Of a stretch of 16,026 nt of DNA, positions 6,872 to 14,420 are shown piece after piece. The stretch's first letter is position 1; the number at the start of each line of letters is the position of its first letter. The DNA comes from Deltaproteobacteria bacterium. GTDB taxonomy: Bacteria > Desulfobacterota > DSM-4660 > Desulfatiglandales > HGW-15. The DNA is taken from contig JAFGPH010000641.1 in NCBI GenBank assembly GCA_016926135.1, forward strand, positions 1 through 16,026, read 5' to 3'. The notes below the pieces were generated by a model. The model worked only from the letters and a program-made list of their open reading frames with translations, was not told the origin of the DNA and made no database searches. Position numbers and translations under genes: made by a program.

Positions 6872-7087
6872 ATGACCGACAAAGAGGACAGCCAGGAAGT
6901 CAACCTCGCCCTTTATGACAAGACAGGGGCGTTGCTCATGATCGACAAGATGGAGAGACGGCTTCTCAAAGAACTCCTCACCATCACCCTGAAATCCCCT
7001 GCCAGCAGGGAGTGGATCAGCAAGAAGCTCGGAAACGAGTACATCGACGTGGCGGAAAAACTGCTCAAGGCCTTGGGGGGCAGTTGA
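6872..7087 (+). CDS. Small hypothetical protein partnered with the HTH gene, 71 aa
   Basis: I do not recognise this family. The 71-aa product from ATG 6872 is charged and probably mostly helical: an acidic N-terminus (TDKEDSQEV), a segment LALYDKTGALLMIDKMERRL, then LLKELLTITLKSP and ASREWISKKLGNEYIDVAEKLLKAL. It has no signal peptide, cysteine cluster or membrane helix. The start is chosen because it lies 2 nt after the HTH stop; extending further upstream in frame would overlap the HTH gene. Co-transcription with a DNA-binding partner suggests a regulatory accessory or binding partner, but nothing in the sequence proves this. It ends 25 nt before the stop of the convergent DUF1343 gene. Confidence 0.72.
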   Translation: MTDKEDSQEVNLALYDKTGALLMIDKMERRLLKELLTITLKSPASREWISKKLGNEYIDVAEKLLKALGGS

Positions 7088-7112
7088 CCAGGGAGGCTTG
7101 GGGGGTAGCCGC

Positions 7113-8288
7113 CTACCTGTAGATCAGGAACGCATCTCGCCAGCGCCCGAAGGTCTTCAACTCCTCATCCCACCTGTCCTTGATCCGATCGATCTCCACT
7201 CCCCTTTCCAGATCCTCCCGCAGGGACCGGTCACCCAGGATCAAGTCAATCGGCATCCTGTCGAATTCGTACTCGTAGGGGGGCTGCCTCCATGCGAATC
7301 GATCCCCATGGATCTTCATGACCGCCGTCATAAGGGCGACCGTGCTGAAGCAGGGTCGGAATTCAGGCGGGTCGGTGACGTGGATCATGAACCCCCTGCA
7401 GATTTCCCCTGCCCACTTGTGGAAGGTGGGACGGAATGTAATCTCCTGCAAATGACATCCCCTGGACGCCTCAGGGGGTAGCTGTGCCTTGACCGCCTTG
7501 AGGTCGAGAAAGGGGGCGCCGAAGATTTCAAAGGGCCGACAGGTCCCCCTTCCTTCCGAAAGGTTGGTCCCTTCCCAGATCACCTGACCGGGATAGACCT
7601 GGGCCGTTTCAAAGACGGGCATGTTGGGAGAAGGCATCACCCATCTGCGGCCCGTATCGTGCCACAGCATGCTCCTCTCCCATCCGCGTATGGGCGCGAT
7701 CTTCAAATCGCAGCCGATGGAAAGGACGGTGTTGAAGATACGGGCCATTTCCGCCATGCTCAACCCGTGCCGCATGGGAAAGGTGAAGGGACCCACGAAG
7801 GAATAGAATTCCTCCCTCAGGATGCCTCCCTCCAGAATCTCTCCCCCCAGTGGATTGGGCCGGTCCAGGACGATCACGGTCTTGCCGGCCGCGGCCGCCG
7901 CCTTCAGACAGTGGAGCACGGTGGTGGCAAACGTATAGACCCTGGTCCCCACGTCCTGGAGATCAATGAGCAGGACATCCACCAGATCCAGCATCTCGGG
8001 GAGGGGTTCCCTGGTGTGAGAATACAGGCTGAAGACGGGTATCTTCAGGTCCTCGTCGTGGGAGTGGGCCGTCTCCACCATGTTGTCCTGGTCCTCTCCT
8101 CCATGCCCGTGCTGCGGACCGAAGAGGGCCTTCATCTGTCCCGGGAGCAACCCGGCGATGACCTGCTTTGCAGGTCTCAAATGCCTGTCCAGGGAGGCCT
8201 GGTTGGAGAGCAGACCCAGTCGCCGGCCCCTCAACCTGGGAGCCCACTCCTCCTCGAAGACCTCGATCCCGAGCGCGATCCGAGCCAT
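7113..8288 (-). CDS. DUF1343 / NamZ-family (GH171) protein, putative exo-beta-N-acetylmuramidase
   Basis: This matches the DUF1343 family, whose characterised member NamZ of Bacillus subtilis removes MurNAc from the non-reducing end of peptidoglycan fragments. The 391-aa product shows family motifs in order: GRRLGLLSNQASLD (N-terminal), LFGPQHGHGG (usual form PEHG.RG), IPVFSLYSHTREPLPEML, VLLIDLQDVGTRVYTF, VLDRPNPLGG, FPMRHGLSMAEMARIFN, PSPNMPVFETAQVYPG and EGTNLSEGRGT. Length is normal. There is no signal peptide, so a cytoplasmic recycling role is more likely than a secreted one. The ATG at 8288 is chosen over the upstream GTG (8306) because GGAGGGGG lies 5 nt away. It stands alone, convergent to the small HTH pair. 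Activity towards MurNAc is inferred from the family only. Confidence 0.87.
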   Translation of the reverse strand: MARIALGIEVFEEEWAPRLRGRRLGLLSNQASLDRHLRPAKQVIAGLLPGQMKALFGPQHGHGGEDQDNMVETAHSHDEDLKIPVFSLYSHTREPLPEMLDLVDVLLIDLQDVGTRVYTFATTVLHCLKAAAAAGKTVIVLDRPNPLGGEILEGGILREEFYSFVGPFTFPMRHGLSMAEMARIFNTVLSIGCDLKIAPIRGWERSMLWHDTGRRWVMPSPNMPVFETAQVYPGQVIWEGTNLSEGRGTCRPFEIFGAPFLDLKAVKAQLPPEASRGCHLQEITFRPTFHKWAGEICRGFMIHVTDPPEFRPCFSTVALMTAVMKIHGDRFAWRQPPYEYEFDRMPIDLILGDRSLREDLERGVEIDRIKDRWDEELKTFGRWRDAFLIYR

Positions 8289-8405
8289 ATGCACCCCCTC
8301 CAGCACCCCACACTAGCACAAGGACCGGTGCGGATTCAATGGGACATCCATCCTCAGTTTCTAATGGACACACCCATAGGGTCGTGCTAGCATGCCAACC
8401 TTCAT

Positions 8406-8498
8406 GGAGTGAAGGAGTAATGGAGTGGTGGAGTGATGGTCTCAACAGAGGATCATCGCTCCTTTTCATAACCCAATACTCCAGCACTCCAACACTCC
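8406..8498. repeat. Inverted array of 8-nt GGAGT / ACTCC units
   Basis: GGAGT begins at 8406, 8414, 8422 and 8430, an exact 8-nt period; its complement ACTCC begins at 8478, 8486 and 8494, also with period 8. The two arms can pair as a long imperfect hairpin around a ~43-nt loop. The gap containing it (8289-8596) has no gene I can support. I recognise the arrangement as like dispersed intergenic repeats of deltaproteobacterial genomes (their spurious translation reads GVLEYW and LHHSITPSLH), but copy number cannot be judged from one window. Confidence 0.72.
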
Positions 8499-8596
8499 GG
8501 TTTCCCAAAATCGGTGTGTCCTGCAACCTCCGGTGGTGCGTCAACACGTGACCCCCGGGTGCAGGGTCTTACCAAGTCGATGAGGAGGGATTGCTC

Positions 8597-10510
8597 ATGT
8601 TGTTGAGCATGATGAGGAGGCATGCCCAGTCCTGGTTGATCAAGTTTCTGGTGGCCATCATTGCCGCAGTGTTCATCTTCTACTTCGGGTACTCTTTCCA
8701 TACGAGCACGGGAATAAAGGTGGCCGAGGTGAACGGCGAGGTCATCACGGGAGCCGAGTATCAGAAGACGTACCGGAGCATGCTTGAGGCATTGCAGAGG
8801 GAGTACAAGAGCGTCTGGAGCGACAGCCTCGTAAAGGCCTTCAACGTGAAAAACAGGGCACTGGAATCACTCATCAATCAGAAGGTCGTGAGCCAGGAGG
8901 CGAAGCGGATAGGCTTCGAGGTGACCAAGAAGGAGGTTCAGGATCAGATTGTGGCTCAACCTGCCTTTCAGTCCAGGGGCCGTTTCGACGAGACCAGATA
9001 CCGCACCCTTCTTCTGAACTACCGGATGAAACCGGAGGAATACGAGGCGGACGTTGAGAGAGGACTGTTGCAGAGAAAACTGGAGCAATTCCTGGGGATC
9101 TTTGTGGCGATCACGGACCAGGATGTGTTGGACTATTACGCCTTTTCCAATGAAAAGGTGAAGATCGGCTTTGTTCAGTATTCTCCCGACAGGTTCATGG
9201 ACGGCGTGAAGGTGGATGAGGCGGCCCTGGAGAAGTACTTCCAGGAACACAAGGAAAACTACCGGATTCCGGAGAAGCTGAAGGCAGCGTACGTCGTCTA
9301 TGATCCGGCAGAGTTCATGGACAAAACCAGGGCGACGGACCAGCAGATCAAGGATACCTACGATGAGAAGATCGATCTGTTCAGGGAGAAGAGACAGGTC
9401 AAGGTGAGGCACGTCCTTTTCAAGCTGGCCCAGGATGCCTCGGAGGAGGATGAGAAGAAGGTGAAGGAAAAGGCCCTGCCCGTGCTGAAGAAGGCCCGGA
9501 GTGGGGAGGATTTCGCCGGTCTGGCCAAGAAGTATTCCGAGGATCCCTCCGGAGAGGGAGGGGGAGACCTGGGCTACTTCTCAGCGGGCGAGATGTTGAA
9601 GCCGGTGGAGGAGGCCGCCTTCAAGATGAAGAAGGGGGAAATCAGTGACCTTGTGCGAAGCCCTCTCGGATACCATATCCTCAAGCTGGAGGATATCAAG
9701 GAAGCCAGAACCAAGAGCCTCGATGAAGCGCGAGACAAGATCGCCGAACTCCTGGCGAGCACGGCGGCATCGGACATGGCTCATGAGAAGGCCTTTTCTC
9801 TCCTGGATCAGATGCCCTATCAGACGGACCTGACAAAGTTCGCCGCGGAACACCAGAAGACCGCAGAGAGCACCGAGTATTTTTCCCTGGATGAGCCCAT
9901 CCCCGTCATAGGGGGGAGTGAGAAGCTGAGGCAATCCCTCTTTTCCCTCCAGAAGGGCGACGTCAGCGAGGTCTTTGATGTGGAAGGAAAGTTCTACATA
10001 TTCCAGGTCACGGACAGGAAACCGTCTATCCTTCCTGCACTGGTCGATGTCCGCCAGAAGGTGACGGAGGATCTCAGGGCAGAGCTCGCCAGCAAGGAGG
10101 CCAAGGCCGCGGCAGAGAGATTCCTGCTCAAGGCCAAGGGGGGGGAGGATTGGGCGGGCCTCTCTAAAAAGAACGGCCTGCCACCCCAGACAACCGACTT
10201 CTTCAGCCGGCAGAGTCCGGCGCCGGAACTTGGTTATGACGGGGATCTCGTGGAGGAGGCATTCAGCCTCAGTGAGAAGAGGAGATATCCCGACAGGGTC
10301 TTTGAGAACGAAAGGGGTGTCTTTGTGATCCGCTACGAGGCCGGAGAAGGAATCGACAAGGGGAAGTACCAGGAGGAGAAGGAAAAGTACCGTCAGTCCC
10401 TGTTTCAGGCAAGGCACCGCGTTCTCCTGGGGAACTGGCTGGCGGATCTGCGGAAAAGGGCGGAGATCGAAATCCACATACCGGCGGACAAGGAGGGGCC
10501 GGAGCTTTAA
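8597..10510 (+). CDS. ppiD: PpiD-type membrane-anchored peptidyl-prolyl isomerase/chaperone
   Basis: PpiD assists folding of proteins emerging into the periplasm. The 637-aa product (E. coli PpiD 623 aa) has a basic N-terminus with one membrane helix (about 13-32, WLIKFLVAIIAAVFIFYFGY), a SurA-like chaperone domain starting VAEVNGEVITGAEY, then a helical region. A single parvulin domain (about 267-366) follows, with RHVLF, GEDFAGLAKKYSEDPSGEGGGDLGYFS (Gly/Asp loop) and SPLGYHILKLED; both parvulin histidines are in place. A second, degenerate PPIase-like region (about 430-620) completes the architecture. ATG 8597 is chosen because AGGAGGG (8583-8589) is 7 nt away; the TTG at 8591 is too close to it. 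The stop codon TAA interlocks with the stop of the convergent ferredoxin gene. Confidence 0.92.
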   Translation: MLLSMMRRHAQSWLIKFLVAIIAAVFIFYFGYSFHTSTGIKVAEVNGEVITGAEYQKTYRSMLEALQREYKSVWSDSLVKAFNVKNRALESLINQKVVSQEAKRIGFEVTKKEVQDQIVAQPAFQSRGRFDETRYRTLLLNYRMKPEEYEADVERGLLQRKLEQFLGIFVAITDQDVLDYYAFSNEKVKIGFVQYSPDRFMDGVKVDEAALEKYFQEHKENYRIPEKLKAAYVVYDPAEFMDKTRATDQQIKDTYDEKIDLFREKRQVKVRHVLFKLAQDASEEDEKKVKEKALPVLKKARSGEDFAGLAKKYSEDPSGEGGGDLGYFSAGEMLKPVEEAAFKMKKGEISDLVRSPLGYHILKLEDIKEARTKSLDEARDKIAELLASTAASDMAHEKAFSLLDQMPYQTDLTKFAAEHQKTAESTEYFSLDEPIPVIGGSEKLRQSLFSLQKGDVSEVFDVEGKFYIFQVTDRKPSILPALVDVRQKVTEDLRAELASKEAKAAAERFLLKAKGGEDWAGLSKKNGLPPQTTDFFSRQSPAPELGYDGDLVEEAFSLSEKRRYPDRVFENERGVFVIRYEAGEGIDKGKYQEEKEKYRQSLFQARHRVLLGNWLADLRKRAEIEIHIPADKEGPEL

Positions 10511-10947
10511 TCACCCTCAAAGTGGATACAGTGGGCCAGGCAGACATTGTCCGCACAGGCCGGAAGAAGGCCCCTGTCCACCCTGTGGTAGCAAAGGTTG
10601 CATTTGCGTGCGACGCCCTCAACGCTGTCAAAGGCGATGGCCTCATAGGGACAGGCCTCCATGCAGGACTGGCAGCCCGTGCACCTCTCGGAGTCCAGCA
10701 CCACGATCCCGTCCTCCCTTTTCGTGATGACGCCCTCCAAGCAGGCCTCCGCGCAAGGGGGAGCCTCGCAGTGTCTGCACAGTTTCACCTCAAAGACGAA
10801 GTGTGGCGACCCTTCCACGATCTTCGGCCCGTCCTCCGTGACGGTGATCAGCCTGACGCCGTCCGGAGCACCCATCTCCTGCTTGCAGGCCACCTCGCAG
10901 GTCCTGCAACCCCAGCAATCTTCATGATCGATATGCAGGCTAACCAT
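10507..10947 (-). CDS. Ferredoxin-type electron-transfer subunit, four [4Fe-4S] clusters
   Basis: This is the iron-sulfur subunit of a molybdoenzyme, of the DmsB/PhsB/NrfC/HycB type. The 146-aa protein has 16 cysteines in four groups: CWGCRTCEVAC near the N-terminus, CRHCEAPPCAEAC (about 57-69), CTGCQSCMEAC (about 88-98), and CNLC followed later by C....C (about 115-135), the usual four-cubane layout. There is no signal peptide or membrane helix. The ATG at 10947 shares bases with the TGA of the upstream oxidoreductase gene (TGATG), and AAGGAGG (10954-10960, minus strand) lies 6 nt away; this rules out the longer frame starting at 11028, which would overlap the oxidoreductase by 80 nt. It probably accepts or donates electrons to the catalytic subunit. 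No membrane anchor (DmsC/NrfD type) is encoded next to it. Confidence 0.93.
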   Translation of the reverse strand: MVSLHIDHEDCWGCRTCEVACKQEMGAPDGVRLITVTEDGPKIVEGSPHFVFEVKLCRHCEAPPCAEACLEGVITKREDGIVVLDSERCTGCQSCMEACPYEAIAFDSVEGVARKCNLCYHRVDRGLLPACADNVCLAHCIHFEGD

Positions 10948-13106
10948 CACAGGCCTCCTTTCTCTCGCGCGGGACGGATTCTGCACACGAGCGTCCTGAC
11001 GTGGGTGGCACCCATGGCAGGGTCGCAATTGTCGTAGGCGTTGCTGGTGAGGATGTTGACGTTGGACTCATCCCAACCATGCTGTGGATCCCTCTTCTCC
11101 GGGAACCACCAGGCGTGTTCCGCCGAGATGACCCTCGGATCGATGCCGTCAAAGAATTTGGCCCTCTGCCTGATGCCTCCGCGGGGGGATTCAATGACGA
11201 CCCAATCCCCCTCCCGGATGCCTTCCCTCCTTGCCGTCTCGGGATGGATTTCCACCAGGGGGTCCCTGTGGAGTTCCCTCAGCCACGGCACCTGGCGGTT
11301 CTCGGAATGGAAGAATCCCGGGAGTCTCCTGCCGGTGATCAGGACGTAAGGATACTTCCCGCAGAGGTCCGGGGTGCTGTACGGACTCTCGGGGGGTTCC
11401 CGGTGGCGGGGCAGGGGATCGTACCCCATGCTTTCGAGCACCGTGGAGTAAAGCTCGACCTTCCTGCTGGGTGTGGAGAACCCCTTGACCCGGTATTTTT
11501 GATTCGCCACCTCGCCGCGGACATAGTCCATCTTCTTGAACTCCTGCCAGGTGATCCCCATGGGCTCCAGGATCCAGTCGAGGGCTTGTTCGAAATTCTC
11601 CCACCAGTGCCCCCCTTGCCCTACACGGTGGGCCAGGTCATTGAGCATCTCATGGTCGGAGCGGCATTCCCCCACCTGGATCACCTTTCGCCTGGGCAGG
11701 ATGTAACCGTGCCTCTTCCAGAAATCCCCGATGTAGTCCATTTCCAGCCATGTGGCGCTCGGGAGCACGATGTCCGCGAGTTCCGCCGTGGGTGTCATGA
11801 AGAAGTCCGAGACGGCCATGAACTCCACCCTTTGAAGCGCCTGGAAGACCTCCCTCGCATGGGCCCGGGTCATGAGGGGATTGGAACTGATGAAGAAGAG
11901 CATCTTCACGGGGTAAGGCTTCTCTTCCAGGATGGCGTCCCAGACGCACTTGGGGTTGATGATGGCGAATTGGCCGGCAAGGCGAAAACGGTCACCGCCG
12001 AGACGTTTCTCCCTCTGCACGTCGGGCAGCATCCTGTGGGCGCCGAAGTGCCCCACGTTCCGGATCCTGGGGGGCTGAAAGAGCACCTGCCCGCCCGGCA
12101 TATCCAGGTTCCCGGTTACCGCCATCAAGGCAATAAGGAGCCGGTCATTGTCCGCGCAGTTCACCTGCTGCTCTATGGCGACCCCCCACTGAATGGCTGC
12201 CGGCTTGGTGGTCGCGAAGAGCCGGGCCGCCTGTATGATCTTCTCCCCGGGGACCCAGGTGATCTCTTCCACCTTCTCCAGGGGGTACTCGCGAACGCGT
12301 TTCACGAAGGGTTCCCAACCGTGCACATGGTTCTCCACGAACTCCCGGTCGTAGAGCTTCTCCTGGATGATTACATGGAGCATGCCAAGGGCAAGTGCTG
12401 CGTCGGTCCCGGGCCGCAGCTGCAGCCACACGTCGGCGCGGGCGGCTATGCGGGTGAGCCTGGGATCCACCGCGATCAGCCTTGCCCCTTTGCTCACGGC
12501 CACGGAAAAGGGCTCTCCCTTGTACTCGTCCGGATTGCTGATCACGATGTTGTTGCCCCAGACCATGATGCACTTGGGGCTGTTCTGATAGTCCACAATC
12601 GGATTGGTCCCGCACGTGATGATGGATGTGGCAATGCGGGGGCCATAGCAGAAATGGCCGGCCGTAAGCACATTCGGCGTTCCCAGGAGATTGGCAAAGC
12701 GGTAGATGACCGCCTCGTTCTCCCGTCCCGTGCCGTAGCCCATCACAATGGACTCTGCACCGAAGTGCTCCTTGTAGTGCAGGATCCTTCCCGCGATGGT
12801 ATCCAGGGCCTCGTCCCAGGAGATGCGCTCCCACCGGCCGCTGCCTTTGGGTCCGACCCTCTTCACGGGGTGGGTGAGCCGATCCGGGTGATAGGCGAGT
12901 TGGGCCGAGGCGATCCCTTTGGTGCAGAGGGTGCCGTGATTGATGGGGCAGTCCGGGTCTCCCTGGATCCTGGCGACCCTCCCGTCCTTCACGTAGACGA
13001 GAACCCCGCATCCACCGTGGCACATCCGGCAGTGGCTTTTCACCACCGAGTCATATCCATAGACCTCCATCTCCCTTTCGACATTGGAATGGACAAACAG
13101 AGCCAT
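10947..13106 (-). CDS. Molybdopterin (Mo/W) oxidoreductase, DMSO reductase superfamily
   Basis: A 719-aa catalytic subunit carrying bis-MGD cofactor and one [4Fe-4S] cluster. The cluster motif is C26-x2-C29-x3-C33-x27-C61 (CRMCHGGC, then LCTKG). The likely metal ligand is C153 in AGHFCYGPR. Other family motifs are RWERISWDEAL, LIAVDPRLTRIAARAD, LRPGTDAALALGM, PTAELADIVLPSATWLE and a C-terminal MGD-binding domain (ATHVRTLVCRI). No twin-arginine signal is present, so the complex is probably cytoplasmic. Overall layout resembles the acetylene hydratase / polysulfide-thiosulfate reductase branch, but the Asp that follows the second cluster Cys in acetylene hydratase is His30 here. AGGAGG lies 9 nt before the ATG. 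It is first in a two-gene operon with the ferredoxin; the substrate is unknown. Confidence 0.93.
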   Translation of the reverse strand: MALFVHSNVEREMEVYGYDSVVKSHCRMCHGGCGVLVYVKDGRVARIQGDPDCPINHGTLCTKGIASAQLAYHPDRLTHPVKRVGPKGSGRWERISWDEALDTIAGRILHYKEHFGAESIVMGYGTGRENEAVIYRFANLLGTPNVLTAGHFCYGPRIATSIITCGTNPIVDYQNSPKCIMVWGNNIVISNPDEYKGEPFSVAVSKGARLIAVDPRLTRIAARADVWLQLRPGTDAALALGMLHVIIQEKLYDREFVENHVHGWEPFVKRVREYPLEKVEEITWVPGEKIIQAARLFATTKPAAIQWGVAIEQQVNCADNDRLLIALMAVTGNLDMPGGQVLFQPPRIRNVGHFGAHRMLPDVQREKRLGGDRFRLAGQFAIINPKCVWDAILEEKPYPVKMLFFISSNPLMTRAHAREVFQALQRVEFMAVSDFFMTPTAELADIVLPSATWLEMDYIGDFWKRHGYILPRRKVIQVGECRSDHEMLNDLAHRVGQGGHWWENFEQALDWILEPMGITWQEFKKMDYVRGEVANQKYRVKGFSTPSRKVELYSTVLESMGYDPLPRHREPPESPYSTPDLCGKYPYVLITGRRLPGFFHSENRQVPWLRELHRDPLVEIHPETARREGIREGDWVVIESPRGGIRQRAKFFDGIDPRVISAEHAWWFPEKRDPQHGWDESNVNILTSNAYDNCDPAMGATHVRTLVCRIRPAREKGGL

Positions 13107-13166
13107 GGTCTGAAGCCTCCTGTCACCAAGCCTATGAGGAACCGATTCTGAAGGATGCTCAAAAGC

Positions 13167-13193
13167 TCTATAACGTCAGCCTAACCCTGTCAA
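13167..13193 (-). promoter_or_regulatory. Candidate sigma70-type promoter for the oxidoreductase operon
   Basis: Reading the minus strand, TTGACA (13193-13188) and TATAGA (13172-13167) are 15 nt apart, shorter than the ideal 17. It lies about 60 nt before the ATG at 13106. The -35 is perfect but the short spacer lowers confidence. Confidence 0.35.
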
Positions 13194-13201
13194 GTCCACT
13201 T

Positions 13202-13335
13202 CCGCAACCGCCTCCGTAAGAAGAACGGTTCGAGGCACACCGTAGAAACCGTTGCGGCCTGCACGACCACCCCCCAAGGCCCTCGTGATTCAAGACCGCC
13301 ATCGCTGAGAGGGCCGTGGGGGTGTGGTCTCTCAG
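13202..13335. repeat. Nested and alternative inverted repeats in the divergent intergenic region
   Basis: Two structure groups occupy the middle of the 340-nt gap. First, CCGCAAC (13202-13208) matches GTTGCGG (13251-13257), with GCCTC (13210-13214) and GAGGC (13232-13236) nested inside and a competing AACGGTT/AACCGTT pair (13224-13230, 13247-13253). Second, a 19-bp imperfect stem runs from 13265-13284 to 13309-13329 (GACCAC, CCCCC and GGCCCTC segments), competing with CTGAGAG (13305-13311) and CTCTCAG (13329-13335). They lie between the two divergent promoter candidates, so operator or architectural roles are as plausible as RNA structure. Confidence 0.55.
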
Positions 13336-13348
13336 GGCCAATTGCCGC

Positions 13349-13378
13349 TTGACAGGGAGAGGGGGTTGTCATTAGAAT
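13349..13378 (+). promoter_or_regulatory. Predicted sigma70-type promoter for the aldolase-dehydrogenase operon
   Basis: TTGACA (13349-13354, perfect -35) and TAGAAT (13373-13378) are 18 nt apart. Transcription would start near 13385, followed by a ~60-nt leader and GGAGGAA (13433-13439), 7 nt before the ATG at 13447. Confidence 0.62.
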
Positions 13379-13446
13379 ACAACAATAATTTTTGTGTGGC
13401 TAAAGGAACTTAGACCCAAACAGGTCGGGCTTGGAGGAACCGGGAT

Positions 13447-14343
13447 ATGGCGGATGCGGAAAGGATGCTCGATGCAAGGGGGGCTTCGGAAATGGGGCCC
13501 GCGGCAAAAGGTGATCAGGAGGAATGGATCAAGGGCGCCCGGTGCATGGACTGGGGCATGCGGAACCGCCTCTCGCGCCTGATCAAGCCGGACGGTCACT
13601 GCCAGTTTCTCCCCATAGACCACGGCTACTTCCAGGGTCCCACAAGATGTCTGGAAAGACCCGGCGAGACGGTGAAGGATCTGCTTGCCTATGCAGACGG
13701 GCTCTTCGTCACCAGGGGCGTGCTCCGTTCCGCAATCGATCCCGGCACGGATGTTCCCGTCATCCTGAGGGTTTCCGGCGGTACGAGTGTCATCGGCAGG
13801 GATCTCGCCAACGAGGTCCTCACCACCTCTATAGAGGAGGTCATCCGTCTCAACGCTGCCGCAGTGGGGCTCTCCATATTCGTGGGAAGCGACTATGAGA
13901 AGGAGACCCTTGAAAGCCTTGCATTCCTTGTCAATGAGTGTGAAGATTGCGGCATCCCCGTCATGGCCGTGACCGCGGTCGGAAAAGAACTCGAAAAGAG
14001 GACAGCCCGATTCCTGGGCCTCTCCTGTCGCATTGCAGCGGAACTGGGCGCGAAGATCGTCAAGACCTATTACTGCGCCGAGGACTTTGACAAGGTCACC
14101 AGCGGATGCCCTGTGCCCGTGGTGATTGCCGGCGGACCAAGGTGTGAGACGGAACTGGAGGTCTTCGACTTTGTCTACGACGGCATGCAGAAGGGTGCCA
14201 TCGGGGTCAACCTGGGTCGCAATGTCTGGCAGAATCCGCACCCCCTGGCCATGATGCGGGCGCTTCATGCCGTGATCCATGAAGGGGTGACGCCCAAACA
14301 GGCTTGGGACCTCTTCCAAACCGTGAAACAGGGCCGCGCTTGA
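13447..14343 (+). CDS. lsrF: LsrF-like class I aldolase/thiolase
   Basis: The 298-aa product closely follows E. coli LsrF (291 aa), which transfers the acetyl group of 3-hydroxy-5-phosphonooxypentane-2,4-dione (from autoinducer-2) to CoA. Shared features in order are CMDWGMRNRLSR (33-44), LPIDHGYFQGPT (55-66), VTRGVLRS (88-95), VILRVSGG (105-112), MAVTAVGK (173-180), the Schiff-base lysine in IVKTYY (K206; K203 in E. coli), PVVIAGG (224-230) and the phosphate-binding GVNLGRN (253-259). The family also includes archaeal-type FBP aldolases and ADH synthase, so the true substrate could be another phosphorylated ketose. No lsrK, lsrR or Lsr transporter gene is visible, which weakens an AI-2 role. 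The N-terminal ~30 residues are poorly conserved. First gene of an operon with a dehydrogenase and a class II aldolase. Confidence 0.87.
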   Translation: MADAERMLDARGASEMGPAAKGDQEEWIKGARCMDWGMRNRLSRLIKPDGHCQFLPIDHGYFQGPTRCLERPGETVKDLLAYADGLFVTRGVLRSAIDPGTDVPVILRVSGGTSVIGRDLANEVLTTSIEEVIRLNAAAVGLSIFVGSDYEKETLESLAFLVNECEDCGIPVMAVTAVGKELEKRTARFLGLSCRIAAELGAKIVKTYYCAEDFDKVTSGCPVPVVIAGGPRCETELEVFDFVYDGMQKGAIGVNLGRNVWQNPHPLAMMRALHAVIHEGVTPKQAWDLFQTVKQGRA

Positions 14344-14420
14344 ACTGACTTATGTGCTATCAAGAACTCATCCTAACCGGTCCCTACTGAAACAGACCGA
14401 TTATGGGAAGACCGGGATCC

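Noticed and set aside
8313..8390. CTAGCAC/GTGCTAG inverted repeat with a 64-nt spacer upstream of the DUF1343 gene
   Set aside because: Seven base pairs so far apart can occur by chance and nothing else supports function.
8406..8498. Repeat array as a possible CRISPR
   Set aside because: Units are 5-8 nt with no spacers of CRISPR length and the two arms are inverted; no cas genes are nearby.
10947..13106. Assignment of the oxidoreductase as acetylene hydratase
   Set aside because: The activating Asp next to the cluster cysteine is His30, and a ferredoxin partner is encoded with it, neither of which fits acetylene hydratase.
11001..13151. 716-codon open frame on the plus strand opposite the molybdopterin oxidoreductase
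   Set aside because: It mirrors a high-GC gene with clear family motifs; its translation has no recognisable domain and looks like an antisense shadow.
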